This document shows positions 20,296 to 29,385 of a stretch of DNA of 64,000 bases, one piece after another. The stretch's first letter is position 1, and each line of letters starts with the position of its first letter. Origin of the DNA: Neptunicella marina (lineage in GTDB: Bacteria > Pseudomonadota > Gammaproteobacteria > Enterobacterales > Alteromonadaceae); the NCBI RefSeq assembly GCF_014270035.1, contig NZ_JACNEP010000003.1, positions 124,001-188,000 on the forward strand, written 5' to 3'. A model generated the notes under the pieces. It made no database searches, was not told the origin of the DNA, and worked only from the letters and a program-made list of their open reading frames with translations. Made by a program: the position numbers and the translations under genes.

Positions 20296-21441
20296 ATGAA
20301 ACAAATAACTCGTTTAAAAAACGGTAACTTACCGTTTCAAATAGAAGATCTGGCGGCAATCGTCACCATTGTTCTGGTGGGCGGTTTGGCATTATTTAGC
20401 TTCGAAGGAAGTAAGCTACTTCACCTGGCTTTGGCGGGCTGTATTTTATTGTTTTTGGCTGGCTGTGCAATTGCAACACGCGATCCCACCCCCAAGATCA
20501 GTTATCAACTACGCATGTTTTCGCTGATTGTAATGCTGTTGAGTGTCTTCGTACTTATTATGATTACCGATGCCTTGTTTCTGGCGATACTGTTAATTAT
20601 CTGGGTGTCGCTACTACCGTTTTACACTAAGGTGAATAAAGCAATAGGCATTATGTTGGTGGTTAATATCGCCTGGTTTTCGCTGTATCAATGGCGCTGG
20701 GATGTGGAGAGTATATTGATTACCGCAACCTTATACGGCACCTTTAATATCTTTGCTATTTTAATGTCTTATCAGGCACTTAGAGCGAATGAAAATGCTG
20801 AAAAAATGCAGCAATTGAATCAACAATTACTGGCGACGCAACATTTGTTATCGGAAGCAAGTAAACAACAGGAACGTACAAGGATTGCACGGGATTTACA
20901 CGATTTACTGGGTCATCACCTGACCGCATTAATTATTAAACTACAGGTAGCCGAATATCGTGCACAATATAACGCTAAACAGCAGATTCGTGAGTGCCAT
21001 GATTTATCCAGATTACTGTTAAGTGATGTGCGAGAATCGGTGTCGGCGATGCGTGAGAATACTCCTTTGCACTTTACGGAAAGCCTGCAATTGTTATTTG
21101 AGAAAGTGCCCAGAATGTCCTGTCACCTTGATATTCCTGATGATTTGCAGATAGATAATATTCAATTGGCGCAGGCCCTGTTGTTTTGTGTACAAGAGGC
21201 GTTGACCAATAGTTTGCGCCATAGTTATGCATCGGCATTTTGGTTAACGATAGAGCCGCAACAAGGTCAGTTGCAGATATCGATGCACGACAATGGTCGT
21301 AATATGACAGTCGATAATATTTGTAAGGGTAATGGACTTACCGGGATGGAAGAACGTATTCAACCCTTTGGTGGAGAGCTGGAACTGGCAGTGAAAGCGC
21401 AGGCATTACATATTGTTATTAGGCTGCCGTTTCCACAATAG
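20296..21441 (+). CDS. Sensor histidine kinase, HisKA_3 (DesK/NarL-partner) type
   Basis: Membrane sensor kinase of 381 residues. Five or so membrane helices lie between residues 20 and 165 without a large periplasmic domain, as in DesK. A coiled-coil-like stretch follows (ENAEKMQQLNQQLLATQHLLSEASKQQ). The phospho-acceptor is His202 in RTRIARDLHDLLGHHL, with the N box VQEALTNSLRHS and the G box DNGRNMTVDNICKGNGLTGMEERI split by a short loop. The ATG at 20296 is chosen; an upstream frame from 20203 reads unconvincing residues. Paired with the response regulator nine bases downstream. The signal is unknown; DesK-like topology suggests membrane state. Confidence 0.88.
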   Translation: MKQITRLKNGNLPFQIEDLAAIVTIVLVGGLALFSFEGSKLLHLALAGCILLFLAGCAIATRDPTPKISYQLRMFSLIVMLLSVFVLIMITDALFLAILLIIWVSLLPFYTKVNKAIGIMLVVNIAWFSLYQWRWDVESILITATLYGTFNIFAILMSYQALRANENAEKMQQLNQQLLATQHLLSEASKQQERTRIARDLHDLLGHHLTALIIKLQVAEYRAQYNAKQQIRECHDLSRLLLSDVRESVSAMRENTPLHFTESLQLLFEKVPRMSCHLDIPDDLQIDNIQLAQALLFCVQEALTNSLRHSYASAFWLTIEPQQGQLQISMHDNGRNMTVDNICKGNGLTGMEERIQPFGGELELAVKAQALHIVIRLPFPQ

Positions 21442-21450
21442 GACATTATT

Positions 21451-22098
21451 ATGCCGATTAAAGTGTTATTGGTAGACGATCAGCAATTATTGCGTGAAGG
21501 CATCAAAAGCCTGTTATCGATTTCAGACAAAGTACAGGTGGTAGGAGAGGCGTCTGATGGCACGCAGGTGCAGGGGAAAATTGAACAAACTCATCCTGAT
21601 ATTATTCTGCTTGATGTCAGTATGCCGAAAATGAATGGCATTGAGGTACTGCAACAGCTGCAACAATTACAGATAAATGTGCCTGCGATTATTCTTACTA
21701 CCTTTGATGATCATGAATATATCGTTGAGGGATTAAAAGCCGGTGCCAAAGGGTATCTGCTAAAAGATGTATCACTGGATAAGTTGATTGAATCGATTGA
21801 GCATGTGGTTGCCGGAGGGCAGTTGCATCAACCTGTTTTAACTGAATCCCTGATCAGCCGCTTAGGACAATCCGCAGATAAAAGCGACGATAAAAACAGT
21901 GAAAGTTTAACCGCGCGTGAGTTACAGGTATTGGGATTAATGGCTAATGGCTGCTCAAATAAAGAAATCGCCGATGTGTTGTATAAATCCGAAGGGACAA
22001 TAAAAAATCACGTGTCCAATATTCTGGCTAAATTAGGGGTGCGGGATCGCACCCGAGCGGTGTTATTAGCAATGGAAAAAGGCTTGTTGAGTCATTAA
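21451..22098 (+). CDS. LuxR/NarL-family response regulator
   Basis: Two-domain regulator of 215 residues. Receiver: acidic pair Asp9-Asp10, phosphorylation site Asp55 (ILLDVSMPKMNG), Thr and Lys switch residues (ILTTFDD, GYLLKDVS). The C-terminal LuxR-type HTH is SLTARELQVLGLMANGCSNKEIADVLYKSEGTIKNHVSNILAKLGVRDR. Partner of the kinase just upstream. Nothing adjacent is an obvious target gene. Confidence 0.92.
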   Translation: MPIKVLLVDDQQLLREGIKSLLSISDKVQVVGEASDGTQVQGKIEQTHPDIILLDVSMPKMNGIEVLQQLQQLQINVPAIILTTFDDHEYIVEGLKAGAKGYLLKDVSLDKLIESIEHVVAGGQLHQPVLTESLISRLGQSADKSDDKNSESLTARELQVLGLMANGCSNKEIADVLYKSEGTIKNHVSNILAKLGVRDRTRAVLLAMEKGLLSH

Positions 22099-22109
22099 TT
22101 TTAAATTGT

Positions 22110-23582
22110 TTAGTTCCGATATTGTGGCATGTTATTCCACAAGTTCTGATGACGGGCATCCGAGAAATAGTCGTAGGTATGCCAGCAACGCGGAACCAGA
22201 TCCTGATTCTTACGTTCCTCAAAGTTGGACACAAGTTTACTTAAAATTTCCAGCAGTCGTTCGGGGCTTACCACCTCGAAGGCTTTACGGGCTGGTTCAA
22301 AATAAAGGTTGTGTGATTTACTAATAACGAAATCAGGGCAATTGGAGTTGTATTCGAGGTTACGGGTAACACAACGTGCAATGGGTTCATCCGGGTTATC
22401 AGGGTATAAACGATTCACCACGGCGTATTCATATTTATCTATATCACGTTTGTCCATTTCTTTGGGGATAAACGCCACACCAAAACCTTGCGGAAAATTA
22501 CCGGTAATACGTAACAAAGCATCTGTGGCTTTGGCACTAAACATGCCTTGCTCCGCACCTTTGGTTAGCATTTGTCCCATTTTGGGCATCACGGCCAAAG
22601 GTTGGTTTTGTTTGGTCGTTAAAGCAATTGACGCATAAACCTGAGGTAATTTGAGGATATTACCTATGCCATTTTGAGGTTTCAGAGAGCTTTTGAGTAT
22701 TTTAATGGCAAAAGCCAGTTTGTCTTTTTCTATTTGATTAAAAATGGCTCTTTCATCCTGAGAGTTGCCAGTATAACGATCAGCCCCCAAGGCATTTTGC
22801 ATATATAACAAAGCCTGTTGGAAAGTGGTTTTTAATAACGTCTGACGTTCGTCCTTTTCCAATACCCGGAATTCATCTTGTTTACCATCTTCCCCTTTGA
22901 GAATAAGCTGTGCATCCGGATGCATGCGACCAATATCCTGAACCAGAGCCGCAAAGATAACGGGTATTTTCACGCGTTCCCGAAATAAAGGATGGCTGGT
23001 AATCTGGTCGTCTTCAATATCCCCCAGTGCTTTGATTTCATCAATTTGAGCTGTGACGTAGGGATCAATAATATCGTTGGTCATTACCAATTGATCGAGC
23101 AGGCGTAACGCTAACGTTGCTTTATATATATGTTTGGAAAACATATTCTGCAACCGGACTTTTCGCCCAATTTCCGGCGTCAGCATAAATAAGGTGCCTA
23201 ATAATCTTGCGCTTCGGCTATTGTTTTCCTGAAAACTCTGTCCTTCGGCCAACTCAAGTAAGTTATTGCATATCTGCTTAACTTCACGGTGTCTTTCTAT
23301 ACGCTTCTCATCGACTTTTTTATTAAATACTTTTAACTGGGAACTAACAATACCTTTGGTTTGTTGAAGGTTTTTCTGTTTTTTGTTGTCAGTGATCTCT
23401 TCTGCTTTTTTGTCGATGGCTTTCAGCTCAAGCTGCATTTCCCGTTTTTTCTGCTGTATTTCTTTCGCCTGCTCAAAGTAATCACTGGCCTGCTCATACA
23501 GAGAGTCCTGAACTGGGCTGACATCATGAATTTTGTACAGTAAATTTTTGATGCTGCGAAGATAACTGGACTCTTTAAACAC
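22110..23582 (-). CDS. Unrecognised 490-residue protein with coiled coil and degenerate HD-like segment
   Basis: I do not recognise a named family. Residues about 30-115 are very rich in Lys, Glu and Gln and look like a long coiled coil. About residue 205 begins a stretch (PVIFAALVQDIGRMHPDAQLIL) that resembles the LLHDIGK motif of HD/HD-GYP domains but has Gln where the metal-binding His should be. The C-terminal half is soluble with no membrane segment or signal peptide. It is monocistronic and convergent with the response regulator gene. Length and codon use look like a real gene. Possible role in signalling is a guess. Confidence 0.75.
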   Translation of the reverse strand: MFKESSYLRSIKNLLYKIHDVSPVQDSLYEQASDYFEQAKEIQQKKREMQLELKAIDKKAEEITDNKKQKNLQQTKGIVSSQLKVFNKKVDEKRIERHREVKQICNNLLELAEGQSFQENNSRSARLLGTLFMLTPEIGRKVRLQNMFSKHIYKATLALRLLDQLVMTNDIIDPYVTAQIDEIKALGDIEDDQITSHPLFRERVKIPVIFAALVQDIGRMHPDAQLILKGEDGKQDEFRVLEKDERQTLLKTTFQQALLYMQNALGADRYTGNSQDERAIFNQIEKDKLAFAIKILKSSLKPQNGIGNILKLPQVYASIALTTKQNQPLAVMPKMGQMLTKGAEQGMFSAKATDALLRITGNFPQGFGVAFIPKEMDKRDIDKYEYAVVNRLYPDNPDEPIARCVTRNLEYNSNCPDFVISKSHNLYFEPARKAFEVVSPERLLEILSKLVSNFEERKNQDLVPRCWHTYDYFSDARHQNLWNNMPQYRN

Positions 23583-23948
23583 CTAAGACCTCTAAAAATT
23601 ACTTTGTATAATAACAAGTTGCGAAATGTATGCTGAGTTGATTCTATGTCAACTTGTTAAAAAATGGGAATTATTAACGCTATTTATTATTAACAGACAA
23701 TTATTGCATTAAACAAACCCAATACACACAAATCACAAAAAAACAGTAGTTGTAAAGGATAGCTACTTCTCGCAAGGATGAAATGGTTTTGCGTTATAAC
23801 GTATAAAGCTCAAGATTGCTTTTTTATTCAGGCTAAATTCATGTATCCTTCTGGTGTATAAATAGTCAACTTTCGATGGCATAACATTCAGCTAACAGGC
23901 TGCAACATTGACTTAATATTAAATTTTTATGCATTTTTAGGGATAAAT
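23583..23948. other. AT-rich intergenic region upstream of the aminotransferase gene
   Basis: About 365 bases between two divergent genes, clearly more AT-rich than its neighbours, with no coding frame that looks real. A TTGACT at 23909-23914 and a TATAAA near 23860 could be parts of promoters but do not form a convincing pair. No repeat family recognised. Confidence 0.4.
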
Positions 23949-25094
23949 ATGCGACCTGAAGTAAAACCCGACAATCCAAATTTTTCATCCGGTCCTTGTG
24001 CCAAGCGGCCAGGATATGATGTGGCCGCTTTGGATTTGAGGTTGCAGGGGCGTTCCCACCGTGCCGGTATTGGCAAAAATGCGTTAAAGCTGGCCTGTAC
24101 CGAAACAGCTCGCATTTTGCGCTTGCCAAAAGGTTATCGTGTGGCTGTCGTACCGGCTTCAGATACCGGCGCGATGGAAATGGCTATGTGGTCTATGTTG
24201 GGGCCTGCGCCCATTGATGTGTTGTATTGGGAAGCTTTTGGTAAAGGCTGGGCAGAAGATATTACACAGCAGCTGAAACTGAATGATGTCAGGGTATTAG
24301 CTGCATCCTACGGGCAGTTGCCCGACCTGACCGAAGTAAACCCTCAACACGACATTATATTCACCTGGAACGGCACGACCTCGGGAGTCTGTGTTCCTGA
24401 TGGTGACTGGATTAGCGATAAACGCACCGGACTGACATTTTGTGATGCTACCTCTGCTGTATTTGCCAAAAATCTGCCGTGGAAGAAACTTGATGTAGTG
24501 ACGTTCAGCTGGCAAAAAGTATTGGGTGGTGAAGGTGCCCATGGCATGTTGATCTTAAGCCCCAAAGCGGTAGAGCGACTTGAAAGTTATACACCAGACT
24601 GGCCATTACCCAAAATTTTCCGTATGACCAGAAATGGATTACTAACGGAAGAGCTCTTTGAGGGGGCAACCATTAATACGCCATCCATGTTATGTGTGGC
24701 GGATTATCTGGATGCTCTGAACTGGGTGGATAGTATTGGTGGCATTGCAGAAACAGTAAAACGCTGTAATCATAATCTGGCTATTCTCGAGAATTTTGTC
24801 AGTCAACATGACTGGATTGCTTTTCTGGCGAGAAATAAGTCTATTCGTTCTAATACCAGTGTTTGTTTAACACTGGATTTATCACCAGAACAAACCAAAA
24901 AAATGATACTTTTGCTGGAAAACGAAAAAGTGGCGCTGGATATTGCGCCTTATCGTGATGCTCCTGCGGGGCTACGGATATGGTGTGGCGCCACAGTAGA
25001 AAGTCACAATCTTAGCGCTCTGCTACCCTGGCTGGAATGGGCATATCAGCAAGTCACTCGTGACGCATCACAAATAACAGAAATGGAAGCCTGA
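23949..25094 (+). CDS. serC: Phosphoserine aminotransferase, alphaproteobacterial (SerC_2) type
   Basis: PLP enzyme making 3-phosphoserine from 3-phosphohydroxypyruvate in serine synthesis. It is not the usual gammaproteobacterial SerC (which opens with FNAGPA). The beginning [19 protein letters not shown] and the segments [28 protein letters not shown] and [12 protein letters not shown] follow the second family known from alphaproteobacteria and some archaea (TIGR01365 type). The PLP lysine is Lys190 in [13 protein letters not shown]. 381 residues. It stands alone, convergent with moeA, suggesting acquisition or replacement. Product name is well supported by family, less so by experiment. 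Confidence 0.85.
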   Translation: MRPEVKPDNPNFSSGPCAKRPGYDVAALDLRLQGRSHRAGIGKNALKLACTETARILRLPKGYRVAVVPASDTGAMEMAMWSMLGPAPIDVLYWEAFGKGWAEDITQQLKLNDVRVLAASYGQLPDLTEVNPQHDIIFTWNGTTSGVCVPDGDWISDKRTGLTFCDATSAVFAKNLPWKKLDVVTFSWQKVLGGEGAHGMLILSPKAVERLESYTPDWPLPKIFRMTRNGLLTEELFEGATINTPSMLCVADYLDALNWVDSIGGIAETVKRCNHNLAILENFVSQHDWIAFLARNKSIRSNTSVCLTLDLSPEQTKKMILLLENEKVALDIAPYRDAPAGLRIWCGATVESHNLSALLPWLEWAYQQVTRDASQITEMEA

Positions 25095-25098
25095 TAAT

Positions 25099-26334
25099 TT
25101 AGTGCGAAAACATTGCATTGAAAGGCTGGATTTTTACGCGTTGCCCGGCCTGCTTGTCACCAGAGTCCTGCTCCAAAATTAAATAGCAGTTTGCTTGCGT
25201 GACAGAGCTCATTACGCCTGAACTTTGACGGGGAAGTGCTTTAGCCATTATTTCGCCGTTTTCATTTAACCAATAAACACCACGCTGAAAATCAGCGCGT
25301 CCCGGACGTTTTTGTACATCTTGTGTAAGTTGTGCATAAAAATACGGTGATTCGGCCTGTTGCGCGCCGCATACTTTGCGCAATAGCGGTAAAACCAGCT
25401 TTTCAAAGGTGACATAAGACGACACCGGATTACCCGGTAAGCCACAAAAACTGGCGTGGTTTAACTTGCCGAAAGCGAACGGTTTGCCCGGCTTAATGGC
25501 GACTTTCCATAAGTTAATCTGACCAACCTCGTCCAGTATCTGCTTGACATAATCCGCATCTCCCACAGAAACACCCCCACAGCTAATGACCAAATCAGCA
25601 TGTGCATCAGCTTGAATAAATGCTTGCCTTAAAGCATCAGGATCATCTTTGATTATGCCCAGATCAATGACGTCTACTGGCATAATGCTGAGTTTTCCAA
25701 GCAGTGCATAGCGGTTGCTTTCATAAATACTGCCTGTGGGTAATGGCTTTCCCGGCATAACCAGTTCATCACCGGTGGCCATGATTGCTACTTTGGCTTT
25801 TCTGACGACTTCAAGGTGTGCGATCCCGACCGAGGCCATTAACGCAATATGGGCGGCACTTAAAAGTGTGCCTGCCTCTAAAATACGGTCTCCCTGTTTA
25901 ATATCCTCACCTGCACAACGGATATTATCGCCGGGTTTTACTTTGTCCAGAATCCTAACTTCATTGTCATTAAGTTCGGTGTTTTCCTGCATTATTACTG
26001 CATCAGCTCCTTCGGGAATTACGCCTCCTGTAGTGATGCGAATGGCCTGATTGGGTTGTATTTCTCCTGTATAGGGAGAGCCGGCCAGAGCCTTACCCGC
26101 TAATTGTAATACGGTGTTGGGTGTTGCATCCTTCGTACGAACGGCATAGCCATCCATTGACGAGTTAGCTGCGGGAGGCACATTCATCGGTGAATAGATT
26201 GCGCTGGCACTTACCCTGCCGACAGCCTGCTCTAACATCACAATTTCGGTTTCGGAGATAACTGAAATTTGAGCCAACATGGTTTCCAGAGCCTGAGCCA
26301 GTGGCATTAATCCTGGAGTGTCACAGCTGTTCAT
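25099..26334 (-). CDS. moeA: Molybdopterin molybdenumtransferase MoeA
   Basis: Inserts molybdate into adenylylated molybdopterin. 411 residues. Motifs: SSMDGYAVR near the start of domain 3, GGVIPEGADAVIMQE, GDELVMPG, the MoaB-like SCGGVSVGDADYVKQIL, and FCGLPGNPVSSYVTFEKLVLP. I start at the ATG 26332-26334 (MNSCDTPGLMPLAQALE); upstream residues in frame are not family-like. It stands alone here; moaABCDE and moeB are not in the window. Confidence 0.95.
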   Translation of the reverse strand: MNSCDTPGLMPLAQALETMLAQISVISETEIVMLEQAVGRVSASAIYSPMNVPPAANSSMDGYAVRTKDATPNTVLQLAGKALAGSPYTGEIQPNQAIRITTGGVIPEGADAVIMQENTELNDNEVRILDKVKPGDNIRCAGEDIKQGDRILEAGTLLSAAHIALMASVGIAHLEVVRKAKVAIMATGDELVMPGKPLPTGSIYESNRYALLGKLSIMPVDVIDLGIIKDDPDALRQAFIQADAHADLVISCGGVSVGDADYVKQILDEVGQINLWKVAIKPGKPFAFGKLNHASFCGLPGNPVSSYVTFEKLVLPLLRKVCGAQQAESPYFYAQLTQDVQKRPGRADFQRGVYWLNENGEIMAKALPRQSSGVMSSVTQANCYLILEQDSGDKQAGQRVKIQPFNAMFSH

Positions 26335-26441
26335 AATTAACCTTTTGTTTAACTGCCATTTTTGCCCACATAGTAAGAGAATCTGTATTAACAAGGAAGT
26401 AAGCTGAACTTTTTCAAATACGGGTGAGCATTAAATCGCAA

Positions 26442-26470
26442 TTGTTTCCTTTGGCACAACTGCGTACAAT
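26442..26470 (+). promoter_or_regulatory. rnpB promoter
   Basis: TTGTTT at 26442-26447 and TACAAT at 26465-26470 are 17 bases apart, and the predicted 5' end of RNase P RNA begins seven bases after the -10 box. Confidence 0.7.
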
Positions 26471-26477
26471 CCGCATC

Positions 26478-26838
<361 letters not shown>

Positions 26839-26921
26839 TTTTTCGGTGACGTTTGGATTGAACAAGGCGTCATCTTCAACATGAGTTAATTACAATCTTT
26901 CACAAGATTTAACAGTAAGTG

Positions 26922-27278
26922 ATGAAATATCTGAGTAGCCTGTTGTCACGTTTTGGACAGGTTATGACGGCAACTGATCTTGTGATCAAATTAAGTTTGT
27001 TGAAAGCAATCGTGTTTTTTCTACTGTGTGGTGTCAATGCCAGCGCCAGCAGCGGTTTGACACCATTGCCTTCTTCAGCGCGATTAACGCTAAGTTATGC
27101 GGCATTGCACACACAATTCGTCAATAATCTGGAAATTATCTACGTGACTTATCAGGAGTACTGGCCAGATATGTTGCAGTATTTGGTATTCAGTTTTAAA
27201 CACAACGTTAATTATCAGCAATATTGTCAGGCCGATATCTCTGCATTGAATAAATACTCATGTTCAATTGAACAGTAG
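26922..27278 (+). CDS. Hypothetical small protein with N-terminal hydrophobic segment
   Basis: Open frame of 118 residues with no family I recognise. Residues about 22-43 are hydrophobic and end in CGVNASASS, which could be a signal peptide with cleavage after ASA, so an exported protein is possible. The tail overlaps the 3' end of the phzF-like gene by 52 bases tail-to-tail, an unusually large overlap that lowers confidence. No strong ribosome binding site. Confidence 0.4.
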   Translation: MKYLSSLLSRFGQVMTATDLVIKLSLLKAIVFFLLCGVNASASSGLTPLPSSARLTLSYAALHTQFVNNLEIIYVTYQEYWPDMLQYLVFSFKHNVNYQQYCQADISALNKYSCSIEQ

Positions 27279-28039
27279 GCTGTTACAAAGGCCTGAGTGT
27301 TAAGCAAATTAATCTCCACCCAGGCTCCCTCATTTTGTTTAACCTTTATTGCTGTTAACTTTTCATCGTCTAATCGTAATTTCGAAAAGAGCGCGATGCA
27401 GGAGTTACCATTGACCGGATCTTCGCTAATTCCAAGTGCTGGAGCGAACATGCGTCCTGCATAACTGCCAGAGTCATCCAATGCGCTATAAATAAAAAAT
27501 GACTCCAGCATCGGATTATCATGTGATACAGAGTTAAATACCTCAGGCTGAAGGTGTTTCACCTGCTGCTCGTTCGCCAGTTCAACCATTAATCGTAATC
27601 TGCCACTGGCGGTGGTTGCTGCCCAGCTTGAAACACAGCTACTTAAGAATGATGGTAATTGACCTTCAAATTTATTAAATATTTGTGCGCTTGTTAAACA
27701 GGTGACAGGCAAAGATATTTTATTAGCGGTATATACCGCGTTTGTCTTTTGCTGTTGAAATAAAAGTCCATCTGAAAATTCGTTTAATCTTTTTTTATTG
27801 AATACAAAATGGGCTGCGAGTGTCGCATGTAAACAGGATTGCATTTCACATTTTGGAGAAAAGATTCGCAGAATGTGATGGTTGTGCTCAGGATAAATAA
27901 ATCCAACTTCGGATAATGCACTACTTGCCGCTGCGCTCTGCATTAGATCCACAGCGGGTTGTTGTTCACAAACGTATATATCACAAGGGTTAGCGTGCGC
28001 TGGAACGTTGGAAAAAACCAATACGCGATATTTTTTCAA
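27227..28039 (-). CDS. PhzF family isomerase-like protein
   Basis: Diaminopimelate-epimerase-fold protein of 270 residues. The PhzF hallmarks are SALSEVGFIYP (with the catalytic-type Glu), an HATLAAHFVF block, and RMFAPALGISEDPVNGNSCIAL. The usual Gly before HATLA is Leu here (CLHATLA). The substrate is unknown; most members are not in phenazine pathways. Start is TTG at 28037-28039, overlapping the end of the EamA frame by about 50 bases, so the two are probably co-transcribed. Confidence 0.8.
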   Translation of the reverse strand: MKKYRVLVFSNVPAHANPCDIYVCEQQPAVDLMQSAAASSALSEVGFIYPEHNHHILRIFSPKCEMQSCLHATLAAHFVFNKKRLNEFSDGLLFQQQKTNAVYTANKISLPVTCLTSAQIFNKFEGQLPSFLSSCVSSWAATTASGRLRLMVELANEQQVKHLQPEVFNSVSHDNPMLESFFIYSALDDSGSYAGRMFAPALGISEDPVNGNSCIALFSKLRLDDEKLTAIKVKQNEGAWVEINLLNTQAFVTAYCSIEHEYLFNAEISA

Positions 28040-28861
28040 TGTCTTTATCCCGGATAAGAGAAGTTAACAAAATAATAAATGCGCCTATATAAGCAGACAG
28101 GCTAAAGCTTTGATTCAAAAACACCAATCCTAATAAGCTGGAAAATATGATGCGTGAATAATCAACGGGTAACAGTTTTGATGCCGGTGCAAGAGAAAAA
28201 GCTTTGGCCATTAATATTTGTGACAAATAAAACGCCAGTCCAATTGCAACTAGCCAACCCAGTTCAAGCATTGTTGGGGTTTTCCATTGATACATAGCCA
28301 GTCCTGCAGCAATAGGCAACATGATAAGGTAGGAAACATATAATATGTCCTGTGGTTTTTCGGTGTCAGATAAACTTTTAACTGACACGTAAGCGACGCC
28401 TGTCATAAAAGCGCCAAATAAAGCAGCTAAATAACCTGACAGATTACCATCTGCACTAAAGCCTGTGATAACCAGTACACCGCTAAAACCAAAAATAAGC
28501 TTAAAAACGATTGCAGCGCTGAGCGATTCCTTAAGTACTAAAACGCTCATCAATGTGCCGAATATTGGCGCGAGAAAGGTAATAGCAACCGAGTCAGCAA
28601 CCGGTATTTGTGTGACAGAGTAGAAAATGCTGATACCACCAAATAAAGTGGCAGACGCTCTGAGCAAATGCATTTTCCAGCGCATAAGTGTGCGTCGATG
28701 AATTGTGGTGATCGGGGTTTTAAAAATAGAAATAACAAACCCACCAGATTCCTGAACAAAAACATCAGTAATACTGATACAGAGTCACTTAAGAATGCCA
28801 CAAGTAACCAAACAATTGTTTGGCTCAAACCATAACCAATCATGAAAAAATAAGCTTTCAT
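27990..28861 (-). pseudogene. EamA-family transporter, reading frame broken at about 28718-28724
   Basis: Drug/metabolite transporter (two five-helix EamA halves) encoded in two frames. Residues 1 to about 50 run from ATG 28861 in one frame (MKAYFFMIGYGLSQTIVWLL ... FRNLVGLLFLFLK). The rest continues one base back in the next frame (TPITTIHRRTLMRWKMHLLRASATLFGG ... to 27990). Joining them restores a normal protein of about 290 residues. The switch lies at a TTTAAAA run next to CCCC. It may be a true one-base deletion, a sequencing error in the homopolymers, or a -1 ribosomal frameshift. Both halves look otherwise intact. Confidence 0.75.
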
Positions 28862-28872
28862 TAACGTCCTCT

Positions 28873-29209
28873 AGAGCGTGTTGATCTTTGCGGTATATTT
28901 TTGCAACGAGTTGCGCGGTATTTAAACAATAAAGCACGAGTGTGGTGTAGTTGTTCTACATAAATGCGTGCTGAAGCAGTAGAAATGCCGCGCAAACGTT
29001 GCCCGAAGGGTTCGTCCTAAACACTTTTTACTCTTTATGAAAGACTCCTGTCTTTCACCGCTTCGCGGCCAGCTAAAGCTGTTTTATGGCGTTCCCTACG
29101 CCATAATGTTGCTTATTTTTGACTTAATCCATTAGGCCTGCAAATAAGCGTCGCGATTAAAAAGTGTTTAGTTAGAACAAAATTCATACAGCAAAGATCA
29201 ACACGCTCT
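28873..29209 (-). repeat. Structured intergenic element, copy 2 (337 bp, nested inverted repeats)
   Basis: Bounded by perfect 19-base inverted repeats (AGAGCGTGTTGATCTTTGC at 28873-28891 and its complement at 29191-29209). Internal stems: 28911-28923/28983-28995 (12 of 13), 28946-28950/28956-28960, 29017-29030/29158-29171 (14 of 14), and 29111-29118/29142-29149 (8 of 8). Four successive hairpins at 29039-29056, 29058-29068, 29070-29081 and 29084-29106 are absent from copy 1. Reading the minus strand, it aligns with copy 1 at 4397-4660. It sits upstream of the EamA gene. No transposase inside. No clear target-site duplication. Confidence 0.87.
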
Positions 29210-29385
29210 GGTCAATATAAGTAAACAAATAGTAGGATGAGGTCACTACTACGCAGAAGATAATACTAATGATTGTGGTGTGAATTTAATGCGAACTGTT
29301 TGCCAAAGATAAGCTGATGATCAGCACATTCCAGTGACGGTGTTTGGATTGAATTATTACGCTTTTTAATTATCAGGGAGCTCAG
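29210..29385. other. Region between element copy 2 and the M20 peptidase gene
   Basis: About 175 bases. I see a small palindrome GCTGATGATCAGC near 29311-29323 and the ribosome binding site CAGGGAGC before the M20 gene, and no convincing promoter. With element copy 2 it makes up the gene-free stretch 28862-29385. Confidence 0.35.
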
